DNA of 64,000 nt. Source: an uncultured Christensenella sp. Its GTDB lineage: Bacteria > Bacillota > Clostridia > Christensenellales > Borkfalkiaceae. The DNA lies in contig CAJUGI010000003.1 in assembly GCA_910586065.1 (NCBI GenBank), forward strand, positions 72,478 to 136,477, in the 5' to 3' direction. The translations under genes were made by a program, and so were the position numbers. Below the pieces are notes generated by a model. The model was not told the DNA's origin. It was given only the letters and a program-made list of their open reading frames with translations, and did no database searches. Shown here one piece after another: positions 8,393-17,500 of the stretch. Each line of letters starts with the position of its first letter. Position 1 is the first letter of the stretch.

Positions 8393-8421
8393 ATTATACA
8401 AAACAAGTAAGAGGTTGGCAA
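8393..8421 (-). promoter_or_regulatory. Strong sigma-A promoter for the structured RNA/aminotransferase
   Basis: Minus-strand -35 TTGCCA (8416-8421), 17-base spacer, -10 TATAAT (8393-8398). Transcription would start near 8386, directly after the XRE gene's stop and about 260 bases before the aminotransferase start. Confidence 0.75.
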
Positions 8422-8434
8422 GTTCTTGCGCCGC

Positions 8435-8632
8435 TTAATCTTCCAATCCAAGTAAATAATCGGTTGTCACCCCAAAAACTTTTGCAAACCTCACAAGCAT
8501 ATCGGTGTTTAAATCTAATGCCTCTTTTTCATATTTGCTTATCTGCTCTTGCGTAGTATTTATCATTTTTGCAAGTTGGTCTTGCGTCCACCCTTCTTCA
8601 ATTCTCAATTCTCTGATTTTTTTACCATACAT
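8435..8632 (-). CDS. XRE-family helix-turn-helix regulator
   Basis: A 65-residue single-domain Cro/CI-type DNA-binding protein. The HTH is clear: GWTQDQLAKMINTTQEQISKYE (about residues 14-35), followed by the usual LVRFAKVFGVTTDYLLGL ending. It is divergent from the Cys-rich gene at 8732 and probably binds the palindrome between them, so autoregulation and control of that neighbour are likely. No effector domain is present. Confidence 0.9.
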   Translation of the reverse strand: MYGKKIRELRIEEGWTQDQLAKMINTTQEQISKYEKEALDLNTDMLVRFAKVFGVTTDYLLGLED

Positions 8633-8667
8633 AAATTAATTTTATTCCAAAAAAGAATATTATTTAT

Positions 8668-8719
8668 TGACTTATGCTATTTTAGCATATATAATATGTT
8701 TATTCCAAATTAGCATAAG
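8668..8719 (+). promoter_or_regulatory. Promoter and palindromic operator in the XRE divergent region
   Basis: Plus-strand -35 TTGACT (8668-8673), 16-base spacer, -10 TATAAT (8690-8695). The perfect palindrome TATGCTA-TTT-TAGCATA (8673-8689) fills the spacer, and a further half-site TTAGCATAAG follows at about 8710-8719. The word TTTATTCCAAA also occurs twice (8641 and 8700). This is the expected arrangement for repression by the adjacent XRE protein. Confidence 0.65.
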
Positions 8720-8731
8720 CGAGAAGTAATT

Positions 8732-9007
8732 ATGACCGACAACGAAGAACGCACCTGCAAAAACTGCAAATATTTTTCCGAACACTATTTTATTTACCGC
8801 GATTATCTTAAACCCGCAGGGTACGGCAACTGCTTACACGCTTGCACTCCCCACAAAAAACGTCACCGCAGAGATATTGACGCGGGTTGCAAAAATCGTG
8901 AACCCGCCGAAATCCGCAAAAACGAACAAAACGAACGAATAGAAAACACCATACGCGAAATGGAGCGCCGCCTTACCCAAATTCTTTTAATTTTAAATAC
9001 CGAATAA
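8732..9007 (+). CDS. Small Cys-containing protein
   Basis: A 91-residue protein with two Cys pairs (CKNCKYF at residues 9-15, then GNCLHAC and AGCKN), suggesting a small metal-binding fold, followed by a charged helical C-terminus (EIRKNEQNERIENTIREMERRL) that could be a coiled coil. The family is not recognised. It is divergent from the XRE gene and is probably its target. A 13-bp hairpin follows the stop. Confidence 0.7.
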   Translation: MTDNEERTCKNCKYFSEHYFIYRDYLKPAGYGNCLHACTPHKKRHRRDIDAGCKNREPAEIRKNEQNERIENTIREMERRLTQILLILNTE

Positions 9008-9012
9008 CGCAT

Positions 9013-9043
9013 ACGCGCCGACGGCATTCAGCCGTCGGCGCGT
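9013..9043 (+). terminator. Strong hairpin after the Cys-rich gene
   Basis: A perfect 13-bp GC stem (9013-9025 with 9031-9043), 5-base loop, 5 bases after the stop. No T tract follows, so termination would rely on the hairpin alone. Confidence 0.55.
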
Positions 9044-9075
9044 ACAACGTATTAAATCATCGGAGTGAGTGTAAG

Positions 9076-9255
9076 TTATTTTTGTGAATCGTCTTTTTTG
9101 CAGTGCGGACAGCTTTCCCCGCAAAAAGAGCCGCAACCGCAGTCGCAACCGCAACAGCCGCCCTTATGCTTTACTTTGCGGTAAATAAGCCAACCGCAAA
9201 CGCCGGCAAAAGCCGCGCATACTAAAACGATTACTGCAATATCGAAAGGACCCAT
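9076..9255 (-). CDS. FeoB-associated Cys-rich membrane protein
   Basis: A 59-residue protein. One N-terminal membrane segment (FDIAVIVLVCAAFAGVCGWLIY, about residues 4-25), a basic patch (RKVKHK), then a Cys-rich cytosolic tail (GGCCGCDCGCGSFCGESCPHC). This is the profile of the small FeoB-associated family found after feoB in Firmicutes. It is thought to take part in Fe(II) uptake, but its mechanism is unknown. It starts 3 bases after the feoB stop, so it is the last gene of the feo operon. Confidence 0.85.
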   Translation of the reverse strand: MGPFDIAVIVLVCAAFAGVCGWLIYRKVKHKGGCCGCDCGCGSFCGESCPHCKKDDSQK

Positions 9256-9258
9256 AAA

Positions 9259-11622
9259 TTATTTACCCGTCTTTTTCTTTCTTTTAAAAATTTTGGTTAT
9301 GTCGAATTTTCCGGTGTTTCTCAACACGATAAGCGTTACCACCGCCGCTATTACCGCAAGCCAGATGAACAGCGTCCACCACCAGCTTCCCACAGTGTAG
9401 AACATACAGCTTACCGCATAGCTTGTCGCCACCCAGAACAACAGTGTCCATCTGAATTTTCCCTTGGGCAGTTCCGCCTTTGCCGTAGCGCAAGCGGCAA
9501 AACAGGGGATAGTCGTCATATTAAAGATAATAAAGGATATTATGGCGGGAATCGTAATTCCGGTGCCGGCAATCATCGCCGTAGCCGCGTCCACCGCGCC
9601 GGTTTCGGCCTCCCAGTCTATATATCCTCCGGTGCCCATCGAAACGGCAACCACTGCCGCAAGCGCGCCGAACGTTGCAATTACGTTTTCCTTTGCAACA
9701 AGCCCCGTAATAGCCGCCGCCGCAAACACCCAACCCAGCGAATTGAGCTGCGAACCGAATCCGAGCGGCGTAAACAACGGCTGTATAAGCATACCTATAC
9801 TGCCGAGTATCGATAAGTCGGACCTTACGTTTACAAGACCTTCAATCTCTTCGAGAGCCGCCCACGTTTCGGGGTCTGATTCGAAAAGCTCCTGCGCGTC
9901 CTGCAAAAGGAACTGCCAGTTCCACGAAAAGGACTGCAAAATCCAGATTATAACGGTTGACGCAAATATTATGGTAAACGCCTTTTTAACGAAATGCTTG
10001 GTTTTATCCCAAAGGTGAAGCATAAGGTTTTTAAAGCGCGGCCAGTGGTATGCGGGGAGTTCCATTATAAAGGGCGGAGTTTCGCCTTTAAGCGTAGTGT
10101 TGCGCATTAACAGAACCGCGGCAATTGCAATCAGCACGCCCGCAACGTACATTCCGAAAGTAATAGCGTCAACGTTGCCGACGTTGAACACTGCCAGTAT
10201 GCCGCCCGCCATTGCCGTCAATATAGGCAGTTTTGCCCCGCACGAAAAGAAGGGAATTACCCTTATAGTAGCCGTTCTCTCCTTTTCGTCCGCAAGCGTT
10301 CTTGTGTTTACCGTTGCCGGAAGCGAGCATCCGAACCCCATTATCATAGGCATAAACGCACGCCCCGAAAGTCCGAAACGGCGGAAAACTCTGTCCAGAA
10401 CAAACGCTATTCTCGCCATATATCCGGTGTCTTCCAAAATGGAAAAACCGAGGAAAAGGAACAGTATCTGAGGCAGAAAGCCCAGCACGGCGAATATACC
10501 GCCGAGTATCGCGTCGCACACAAGGCTGTCAACCCAGGCCGCGCCGCCGCAAATTTCTATGAGCATCGAAACGCCCAAAGTTATATTATCTGTTATAAGC
10601 GAAAGTAAATTCGTCAGAATTACGCCCGGTGAGAATATTACGCCGTCGTAAATTAATCCCAAAAACATTCCGCCCACGGTATCCGAAAGCCCTAAACCGT
10701 CAAGCGTCGGCAACGGAGTTCCCGCCGCGTTTGCAATAGCGCCGATATACAGAAAATCTTCCGAAAACGTAAGGTGGAATATTGCAAATAAAATTACAGC
10801 AAAAATGGGAATCGCCCATATTCTGTGCGTTAAAACCCTGTCTATTTTGTCCGATTTGGTTAAAGCTTCTTTGTTAGCCTTAACCTTCGCCGCCGAAAGG
10901 TTTGCCGATATGTATTTATATCTTTCGTCCGCGATTACCGCTTCAAGGTCCTCGCCTGCGGCAACCTCTTTTAAAACTTCTTCCGCGCCCTTGCGCTTCA
11001 ACTCTATTTCATCGTTTTCCAAAAGCTTTACAGCGTGGAACAGCGGAGATTTAACGTCCTCCCCCTTATAAAAAGTGCAGGCGGTTTCCAGCTGAGCTTT
11101 AAGCGCGTCTTTTAAAACGGTTTCGCCCTTTCTCGCTTCACCCATTGCGTTGGCTCTGTCCATAAGGGTTTTTATTCCCTTGCCTTTCAAAGCGCTTATT
11201 TCCACAACGGGCACGCCCAAAGTTTTTTCAATGGCTTTTGCGTCCACCTTGTCGCCGGCTTTTTCCACCTCGTCCATCATATTCAGGGCGATGATAACCG
11301 GCACGTCCATTTCCAGAAGCTGGGTAGTAAGATACAGGTTGCGCTCAAGATTGGTGGCGTCCACAATATTAATTATGCCGTCGGGGTGCTCTTCAAGAAC
11401 ATAGTTTCTTGAAATTACTTCTTCGGGCGTATAAGGCGAAAGCGAATAAATACCGGGCAAATCCACAATCGAAACACTGTAACCGTTACCCTTGTAAACG
11501 CCCTCTCTCTTATCAACCGTAACCCCGGGCCAGTTGCCCACGTGCGCCGTAGCGCCGGTCAGCGCGTTAAAAAGCGTGGTTTTTCCGCAGTTTGGGTTTC
11601 CCGCCAAAGCAAACGTTTTCAT
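9259..11622 (-). CDS. feoB: Ferrous iron transport protein B
   Basis: A 787-residue Fe(II) permease of the inner membrane. The N-terminal G domain has G1 GNPNCGKTT (8-16), G3 DLPG (54-57) and G4 NMMD (114-117). A helical guanine-dissociation region follows, then about ten membrane segments with the Gate motifs (FLPQILFLFLGFSILEDTGYMAR, and PFFSCGAKLPI). The ATG at 11622 is used: it overlaps the feoA stop as ATGA and has a GGAGGTGG ribosome site. The ATG at 11643 would lie well inside feoA. The operon is feoA, feoA, feoB, Cys-rich companion. Confidence 0.97.
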   Translation of the reverse strand: MKTFALAGNPNCGKTTLFNALTGATAHVGNWPGVTVDKREGVYKGNGYSVSIVDLPGIYSLSPYTPEEVISRNYVLEEHPDGIINIVDATNLERNLYLTTQLLEMDVPVIIALNMMDEVEKAGDKVDAKAIEKTLGVPVVEISALKGKGIKTLMDRANAMGEARKGETVLKDALKAQLETACTFYKGEDVKSPLFHAVKLLENDEIELKRKGAEEVLKEVAAGEDLEAVIADERYKYISANLSAAKVKANKEALTKSDKIDRVLTHRIWAIPIFAVILFAIFHLTFSEDFLYIGAIANAAGTPLPTLDGLGLSDTVGGMFLGLIYDGVIFSPGVILTNLLSLITDNITLGVSMLIEICGGAAWVDSLVCDAILGGIFAVLGFLPQILFLFLGFSILEDTGYMARIAFVLDRVFRRFGLSGRAFMPMIMGFGCSLPATVNTRTLADEKERTATIRVIPFFSCGAKLPILTAMAGGILAVFNVGNVDAITFGMYVAGVLIAIAAVLLMRNTTLKGETPPFIMELPAYHWPRFKNLMLHLWDKTKHFVKKAFTIIFASTVIIWILQSFSWNWQFLLQDAQELFESDPETWAALEEIEGLVNVRSDLSILGSIGMLIQPLFTPLGFGSQLNSLGWVFAAAAITGLVAKENVIATFGALAAVVAVSMGTGGYIDWEAETGAVDAATAMIAGTGITIPAIISFIIFNMTTIPCFAACATAKAELPKGKFRWTLLFWVATSYAVSCMFYTVGSWWWTLFIWLAVIAAVVTLIVLRNTGKFDITKIFKRKKKTGK

Positions 11623-11849
11623 TTTATTTCCACCTCCACGCAAGCCGCTTCCACTTTTCTTAAAGTTAACTCGTATCCCCTTAGAGTTATTTCTATCGGG
11701 TCTCCTAACGGAGCTTTTTTACGCATAGTAAGTTCCGCACCGGGAGTAACCCCCATATCGAAAAGTCTGCGTCGGATTTTTCCTTCACCCGTAACTTTAA
11801 TAATTTTACCGCTTTCGCCTACGGTAAATTCGCTTAACAGTTTTACCAT
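11619..11849 (-). CDS. feoA: FeoA-domain protein
   Basis: A 76-residue SH3-like FeoA protein, a cytosolic helper of FeoB. The typical KIRRRLFDMGVTPGAELTMRKKAPLGDPIEITLRGYELTLRK pattern is present over residues 24-66. The stop overlaps the feoB start (ATGA), indicating coupling. It lies 103 bases downstream of the second FeoA gene, with a palindromic operator in between. Confidence 0.92.
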   Translation of the reverse strand: MVKLLSEFTVGESGKIIKVTGEGKIRRRLFDMGVTPGAELTMRKKAPLGDPIEITLRGYELTLRKVEAACVEVEIK

Positions 11850-11910
11850 ATTTCTCCTCTTTTAATTTCAGTTCCCCGTCCGTCGCCGTTTTGCGCGCAA
11901 ACGAACAAAT

Positions 11911-11926
11911 ATTAACCTTGGTTAAT
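11911..11926. promoter_or_regulatory. Palindromic operator between the two feoA genes
   Basis: A perfect inverted repeat ATTAACC-TT-GGTTAAT. A near copy (TTAACC-TT-GGTTA) lies by the promoter of the first feoA gene. The shared sequence at two sites in one iron locus suggests binding by a metalloregulator of the Fur or DtxR type. Which one is inference. Confidence 0.6.
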
Positions 11927-11952
11927 TTTGTTGGCAAAAAAATTCAGCGGCT

Positions 11953-12165
11953 TTACGCCACTAAAATTTTCGATGCCAGATTTTTATCCAGGCACAGTCT
12001 GCCCTCTTTTACAACCACAATTACGTTGCCGCCGCTCGAAGACAGCAGTTTGATTTTACTGCCCTCGGTTATGCCGAGTTCCTGCAAATGCTTTTTAACT
12101 TTTTCCTCGGCACCCACCTTTCTTACGGTAAGTTCAGCTCCCGCAGGCGCAATATAAACAGGCAT
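11953..12165 (-). CDS. feoA: Second FeoA-domain protein
   Basis: A 70-residue FeoA-like protein (MPVYIAPAGAELTVRKVG...KKHLQELGITEGSKIKLLSSSGGNVIVVVKEGRLCLDKNLASKI). The HLQELGITEGSKI block matches the FeoA RRLLDMGLTPG region. The start at 12165 fits the family; the in-frame ATG at 12207 would place the promoter-proximal operator almost at the start. It is the first gene of the feo locus, directly downstream of a consensus promoter. Confidence 0.85.
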   Translation of the reverse strand: MPVYIAPAGAELTVRKVGAEEKVKKHLQELGITEGSKIKLLSSSGGNVIVVVKEGRLCLDKNLASKILVA

Positions 12166-12214
12166 TTTTTTCGTCTCCCAAAAACCGGTGTTCTTTATGC
12201 AACGCACAAAAAAC

Positions 12215-12269
12215 TTAACCTTGGTTATCTTTCATAACTCATTATATAACCTTGTTTTTTATTTGTCAA
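12215..12269 (-). promoter_or_regulatory. feo promoter with operator
   Basis: Minus-strand -35 TTGACA (12264-12269), 17-base spacer, -10 TATAAT (12241-12246). The operator copy TTAACC-TT-GGTTA lies just downstream at 12215-12227, and a partial copy (AACAAGGTTA) is in the spacer. A repressor here would block initiation. Confidence 0.8.
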
Positions 12270-12372
12270 CAAAAAATTAACCCTATTTAATATTTTTTAA
12301 AAATTCTTATTTTTGGCTGAAAACCGTGTAAAAAACGGGGTTTTTTGAAAGTGCAAATGTCTGAAAATTACA

Positions 12373-12415
12373 TAAAAAAGTCTGATTTGTCCATATAAAA
12401 ACTGACAAATCAGAC
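12373..12415 (-). terminator. Terminator of the TerB-like gene
   Basis: A perfect 12-bp stem (12380-12391 with 12404-12415), then TTTTTT on the minus strand. Confidence 0.88.
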
Positions 12416-12432
12416 CTGAAAAAACGCCGGTT

Positions 12433-12885
12433 TTAACCTATTAAACTTTTAATCCAAAGCTTTTCTTTTAAAGAAATTTTACCGTCCACCGCACAAATCA
12501 ACATACAGATGATAATAATATCGTCCTTAAGCTCCTCCGAAAGCTTTCCAAAAACGTCAACCATCTCTTTTACCGCCTTTTTAAGCTCTTCGCTTTCAGG
12601 TTTTAACAGCTTTACCGCTTTTTTGCACACCGCATAATTTACGTTATCCCCGAAAAATGCGTGTAAAAGCGGATAACAAACGGCGTATTCCTCTTCCGAA
12701 AGTTTTCCGTCCGCGCCTATCGCACCTAAAATGAAGGTTGCAAAAACAGTCACTCCGTCGAGTCCGTCTTCCGTTATTTCTTTGAGCGCGGGAATCACTT
12801 TTAACGATTTTTCCGCCAGAATCAGGGTGTAACTTAAAACGTCAAGTTGCTCAAATTCCTTGCACAATCTGTTGAATTCTTTCAT
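12433..12885 (-). CDS. TerB-like (tellurite-resistance fold) protein
   Basis: A 150-residue helical protein. Two similar blocks carry the TerB signature of an acidic turn between helices: GAIGADGKLSEEEYAVCYPLL (near residue 55) and CAVDGKISLKEKLWIKSLIG (C-terminal). TerB-fold proteins can bind metals and act in stress responses, but single-gene versions have no established role. It stands alone between two terminators. Confidence 0.6.
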   Translation of the reverse strand: MKEFNRLCKEFEQLDVLSYTLILAEKSLKVIPALKEITEDGLDGVTVFATFILGAIGADGKLSEEEYAVCYPLLHAFFGDNVNYAVCKKAVKLLKPESEELKKAVKEMVDVFGKLSEELKDDIIIICMLICAVDGKISLKEKLWIKSLIG

Positions 12886-12993
12886 TTTAACATTTCCTTT
12901 TGCCGATTTTTTATTTTTTACGCCTTTATTTTATCACAATAACAGATTTTTGCAACACTTGTCTAAAAAAATTCATACAAACTTCACAAAAGC

Positions 12994-13020
12994 AACAAAA
13001 AACCGCTCCCATCGGAACGG
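12994..13020 (-). terminator. Terminator of the acetyltransferase gene
   Basis: A 7-bp stem (13003-13009 with 13014-13020, one G-U pair) and TTTTTT on the minus strand, 9 bases after the stop. Confidence 0.8.
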
Positions 13021-13029
13021 CTGAAATTT

Positions 13030-13644
13030 TTACAATAAATCTTTTAATTCTATGCTGTCGTTTTCGGTTATTTTACGCACGGCGCGGCAAGGATTGCCGT
13101 AAGCCAGCGTATCGGGGGGGATTTTACCGGCAACAACGCTGCCTGCGCCTATCACGCAGCCGCTGCCGATTTCCGCTCCGGCAAGAATAGTTACGTTGCC
13201 GGCAATCCAGCAGTTATCGCCGATTGTAACCGGAGCGCCGAATTCTTTATCGGAAACCGTTCCGTCTTCTTTGTAATAAGCGTTTCTTTCCCGCCACAGC
13301 AACGGATGTTTCGGCGTAAGTATCGAAACGTTCGGCCCCACGTAAACGTCGTGACCTATTGTTACACTGCAAACGTCCAGCACAGTAAAATTGAAATTCG
13401 CATAAAAATTTTTGCCCAAACGAGTAAAAACTCCGTAATCAAAGTAAACCGGCCCCTGCAAATAACAGGCTCCATCGGCGTTCGGCAACAATTTTTTTAA
13501 AATTTCAGCGCGCTTTTCAACTTCCGTTTCATAAGTTTCGTTATAATCTTTGCACAGCTTGTGCGCAGTTACCCTTAAACTTAACAGCTCCTTATCAGAC
13601 GGGTCGTAAATTTTACCCGCAAGCATTTTTTCTTTTTCGCTCAT
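13030..13644 (-). CDS. Sugar O-acetyltransferase of the maltose/galactoside type
   Basis: A 204-residue hexapeptide-repeat (left-handed beta-helix) acetyltransferase using acetyl-CoA. The N-terminal cap MSEKEKMLAGKIYDPSDKEL is typical of maltose acetyltransferases. The repeats run from residue 60 (YFDYGVFTRLGKNFYANFN...), with the catalytic His in LTPKHPLL and the IGDNCWIAGNVTILAGAEIGSGCVIGAGSVV coils. The start at 13644 matches the family and has AAAAGG upstream; an in-frame ATG at 13686 would add 14 atypical residues. It is monocistronic. Confidence 0.9.
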   Translation of the reverse strand: MSEKEKMLAGKIYDPSDKELLSLRVTAHKLCKDYNETYETEVEKRAEILKKLLPNADGACYLQGPVYFDYGVFTRLGKNFYANFNFTVLDVCSVTIGHDVYVGPNVSILTPKHPLLWRERNAYYKEDGTVSDKEFGAPVTIGDNCWIAGNVTILAGAEIGSGCVIGAGSVVAGKIPPDTLAYGNPCRAVRKITENDSIELKDLL

Positions 13645-13813
13645 AATTAAGCCTTTTGAGTTGTCCGCTGCGTTATTTTTTGACATTATTTAAAACCGCC
13701 GGTATTTATTTTATAGTTTTAATATAACATACGGTTTTCGGATTTTCAACATTTATCTGAAAATCAACTCAAATTTAAGGCGCTCACTTTGTTAATTTCT
13801 ACATTTCGTTATT

Positions 13814-13936
13814 TTAGTTTATGTTAAATAATCCTTTTATTACTCTGCGTAAGTAATCGTCGCGCGTGTCGGTTGCCGTAACGTTAAGTTTGAACTCAAC
13901 CGCCTTTGCGTATAAGAAAAGTTTTTCGCCGTCAGT
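13814..13936 (-). pseudogene. 3' remnant of an unidentified gene
   Basis: A 40-codon open stretch without a start, ending FKLNVTATDTRDDYLRRVIKGLFNIN and a stop. It has coding-like composition but is blocked upstream by a stop codon. It lies downstream of a truncated hydrolase. The rest of the 13687-13985 gap is AT-rich promoter sequence without a gene. Confidence 0.35.
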
Positions 13937-13985
13937 TTAAATTACAACTGTAATAAGCATGGCTCTAAACCGGCTTAATTTTATA

Positions 13986-14381
13986 TCAGTTTTCAAATTG
14001 CCTGCTTGCCGAAATAAATTCTTCTAAATATTTTATCGCCGTTTTATCGTGTTGTTTTGCATAATCAATAACGGCAAGCAAGTCTTCCACTTCCGTATAA
14101 ACTGACATTTCCGTAGTTTTTCCGTCCGACTTGCCTTTTATAACGCTTCCGCCGCAAAAATCAAAACAATATGAAAGATAACCCATCTCGGCTAACTTTA
14201 CAGCATAATGTCCGACTGTGTCCTGAAACGCCATAAAGCCATGACAAACTATTGCTATCGGCAAGTTATTTCCTTGCGGTCTGTATTCCGTACCGCGTAT
14301 TGTCAAATTATTACGTATGCAACCGAAAGTTGACGCCTGAATATTTGCCGACTTTAACCGTCTTTTTAAAATCATCTTCAT
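13986..14381 (-). pseudogene. Truncated alpha/beta hydrolase
   Basis: A 131-residue ORF. Residues 1-110 match the first half of an alpha/beta hydrolase (IAIVCHGFMAFQDTVGHYAVKLAEMGYLSYCFDFCGGS, with the HGF oxyanion strand). It then runs through VEDLLAVIDYAKQ and diverts to KYLEEFISASRQFEN and a stop. The nucleophile elbow (GxSxG) and the rest of the domain are missing, so it cannot be an active esterase. It looks like a deletion derivative. Confidence 0.65.
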
Positions 14382-14467
14382 TTCCGTTTTTTTAATTATA
14401 TCAAAAACAATCTTTTTTTATAGATTTAACGTCCATAAAATCTGCCTTCGTCTTAGTAAGATATAAT

Positions 14468-14497
14468 CCCGTACGCCTGTAATTTCAAGCGTACGGG
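14468..14497 (-). terminator. Hairpin after the pectinesterase gene
   Basis: A perfect 9-bp stem (14468-14476 with 14489-14497), 20 bases after the stop. The T tract is weak. Confidence 0.55.
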
Positions 14498-14517
14498 AAA
14501 ATACTTTAAATATAATT

Positions 14518-17500
14518 TTAATTGAACGTTACGGTTATGGTAGTGAAGAACGCCTGCGTTCCCTCTGCGGTAATTATAAACTCTCCGCCTTCCTCGCCGG
14601 TAGTAAACATTACCGAACCGCTTGCCGCACCAGCTAACGCTTCTCCTCCGTTGACTTTAAAAGTATCCCAGTTACCTGCCTGATAATAAATACCGGAAAT
14701 TGTTACAGTTGCATTTGCGGCAATTTTCATCTTTATGTAATGCCCCGAAGCAATTGCAATGCCGTTGCCGTTATCTTTTGCAGCTAACTCAACATATTCG
14801 CTTCCGCTGATTTTGCTTTCAGTGTAACTATATGTGTAATTTGCGGTTATTTCTTTAATCGGCACGGTTATTGATATACCCTGCAAAGCCGCCTGCGTTG
14901 CCCCCTCGGCAAGGGTTATTATAACGTAACCGTCTTCCGCCGCAGTGTAATTTACGGTTGCCGCAGAATCCTGCGTTACGCCGTTTATTGCAATCTGTCC
15001 CCAGCCCGTATAAATACCCGTTACGCTTATTTTAGTCCCCGCAGTAACAAGCATTCTAACGGAGCTTCCGCTTACAAGTTTCAGATAAGGGCTGTTAGCC
15101 TGACAATTGTTCAGTTCAAAGTATTTACTGCTGTTAATTCCGTCCTTACCGAAAGCATACGCGCAATTTTCTTTTGCGAGCTGAACGGGCGCAGTAACCG
15201 TAATTCCCTGCAAAGCCGCCTGCGTTGCCCCCTCGGCAAGGGTTATTATAACGTAACCGTCTTCCGCCGCAGTGTAATTTACGGTTGCCGCAGAATCATA
15301 CGTTACGCCGTTTATTGCAATCTGTCCCCAGCCCGCATAAATACCTGTTATACTGATTTTAGTTCCTGCAACAACGTTCAGTTTTATCGAACTTCCGCTT
15401 ACAAGTTTCAGATAAGGGCTGTTATCGGCGCAGTTTTTCAGCTCGATATACTCGTTTCCGTTAAGACCGTCTGTTGCGTATGAATAAACGAATGAACCGC
15501 TGTCTATTAAGGTTAATTCAGTTGACAAAACCACATAAACAGAAGTATTTTCCGAAATTCCCGTATTGAAATCAAACTCTTGTTTCGTCGCGCTTAAATA
15601 AACTTTATCTATTTTGCCGGATACAAACTCCTGTATCTGCGCCAAAGTTATTTTGTCGCCGCTCATTAACGACGGAATTGTTCCCAGCACCGTAGTACCG
15701 TCCTCGGCGTAAACGGTAACGGTATAATATTCGGTATCGGGTTGCGGCTGCGTGCCGTCAACGGTTATCGATTTAATGTAAATGCCGTTGGTAGAAGCAG
15801 TATCTTCAACTATGGTCAGCGTTGCGTATCCGTCTTTATAGGTTATTTTGCCGTTTGCCGCCGTACCGTATACTCCGCCGTACCAATCAACCGTAATTTT
15901 GCCTTGAACGTTTATTTTTACGGTGTCGCCGACGTTCAGACGCATTGCGCTGCCGTTCATCCAGTAAGTGCCCTTGACCGAAACAGCCCCGTCAAAGAAA
16001 TCGACAAACTGCCCGTTTGTGCTTGTCGAACTGCCCTGCGCGAAATCGGCAAAATTATATGTTGCGGGAACCGTTACTCCCGCGTTGCCGTTCCAAGCGG
16101 AGGAATATTCATACTGTCCGTTTTTAGCGGCAAATATTACGTTTTTATCAAGGAAGGTTGCCTTTTGAACTTCGGTTAAAACAGTGCAAAGATTTTCCTT
16201 TACGCCCGCACCCAACGCCGCATAGTCAAGCGCGCCTTCACCCGTGTTGCCGTATTCGTATAAGCGTTCGGGGTTAGGTTCGCCTTGACTCATGCTGCCG
16301 TAACGCTTATTTTTATTATCGGTAGCAGAGCCGTATGCCGTCTTAGCGTACGCCTTAGACATATCACATTCTATAAATGCAAGCGTCATATGTCCCGACC
16401 AAGCACGGGCAAGCGAAACCGTTCCGTCCTGTACTTTACTGTCGTTTGTAAACGTGCAGCCCTTGAAAATATAGCCGTAGTCGATAACGGTATCGGCTTG
16501 CTGCCAATCGTTAACGTGCTTTACAAAGCCCCTCGTGGCGCAGACATAGCCGCCGTTTTTAACATCGTTCGCGCCGATGGTGTTAAGCGTACAGTTATTG
16601 AAAAGAGAAGTCGCGCCGTAGCCGAAAACGTAGTCCGTTCTGCCTTCTATAAAGCAATTATTATAAACGTGTCTGCCGTTATAATCGTAAAGCGTATCGT
16701 GATAGCTTGAAAAACGCACGTTATCGAACACGCATTTATCCGCCTGCACAAGGCAGGCAACCGCCATTGTATTGCCGTTTCTGCTTTCGTTTGCGGGGAC
16801 TAATGCGTTGGCAATTTTCTGTGATTCCAGATATCTTTCGTGGGTATTGTAGTAATTCTGGAAAGTTATATTTTCAGCGTGGAAACCTATTGCCTCGGCA
16901 CGGACGGAAACGGTTGCGCTGCCGTCGGTAGAATAAGCCGCGTCGGTACCGGGACACTTGTATTCCGCAATAAGGTCGAATTCGATAACTGTCTTTGTTG
17001 CGTCCTCAGCCGCACCGACAATGTGCAGATTAGGAATATCGAATTCCACTTTTTCGTGATACGTTCCCGCCGCTATATTGATTGTCTTTGTCGTATTATC
17101 ATCGGTACCCAACAATTTGAAAACCGATACCGCGTCGTTAATAGATTTAACCGTTACAACATTACCGCTTACGCCATAGCTTGCCGAAGCGTTTACCGTG
17201 ACGGTTGCCGCGTTTTTGGAAACTCCCGATAAATCCATTACGTTTATCGTGTAAGTTGTTTCCTTGCCGCCGTATTTTACTTTGACTTGCTTTTCGCCCG
17301 CCGTAGTCATATCGGGGTCTTCGTAGGTTATATCCGCTTTAACATTTTCGGTTATCTCCTCACCGTTCACCTTTTTGGATACCTGAACGGAGATATTGTT
17401 ATGGTTTACGGTATCGCCTACCTTATATAACTTTTGAACAAGCTGAGTTATTCTGCTGCCGTTCTGAGTATGGTCGCACGCCGATATGCTTAAAATTCCG

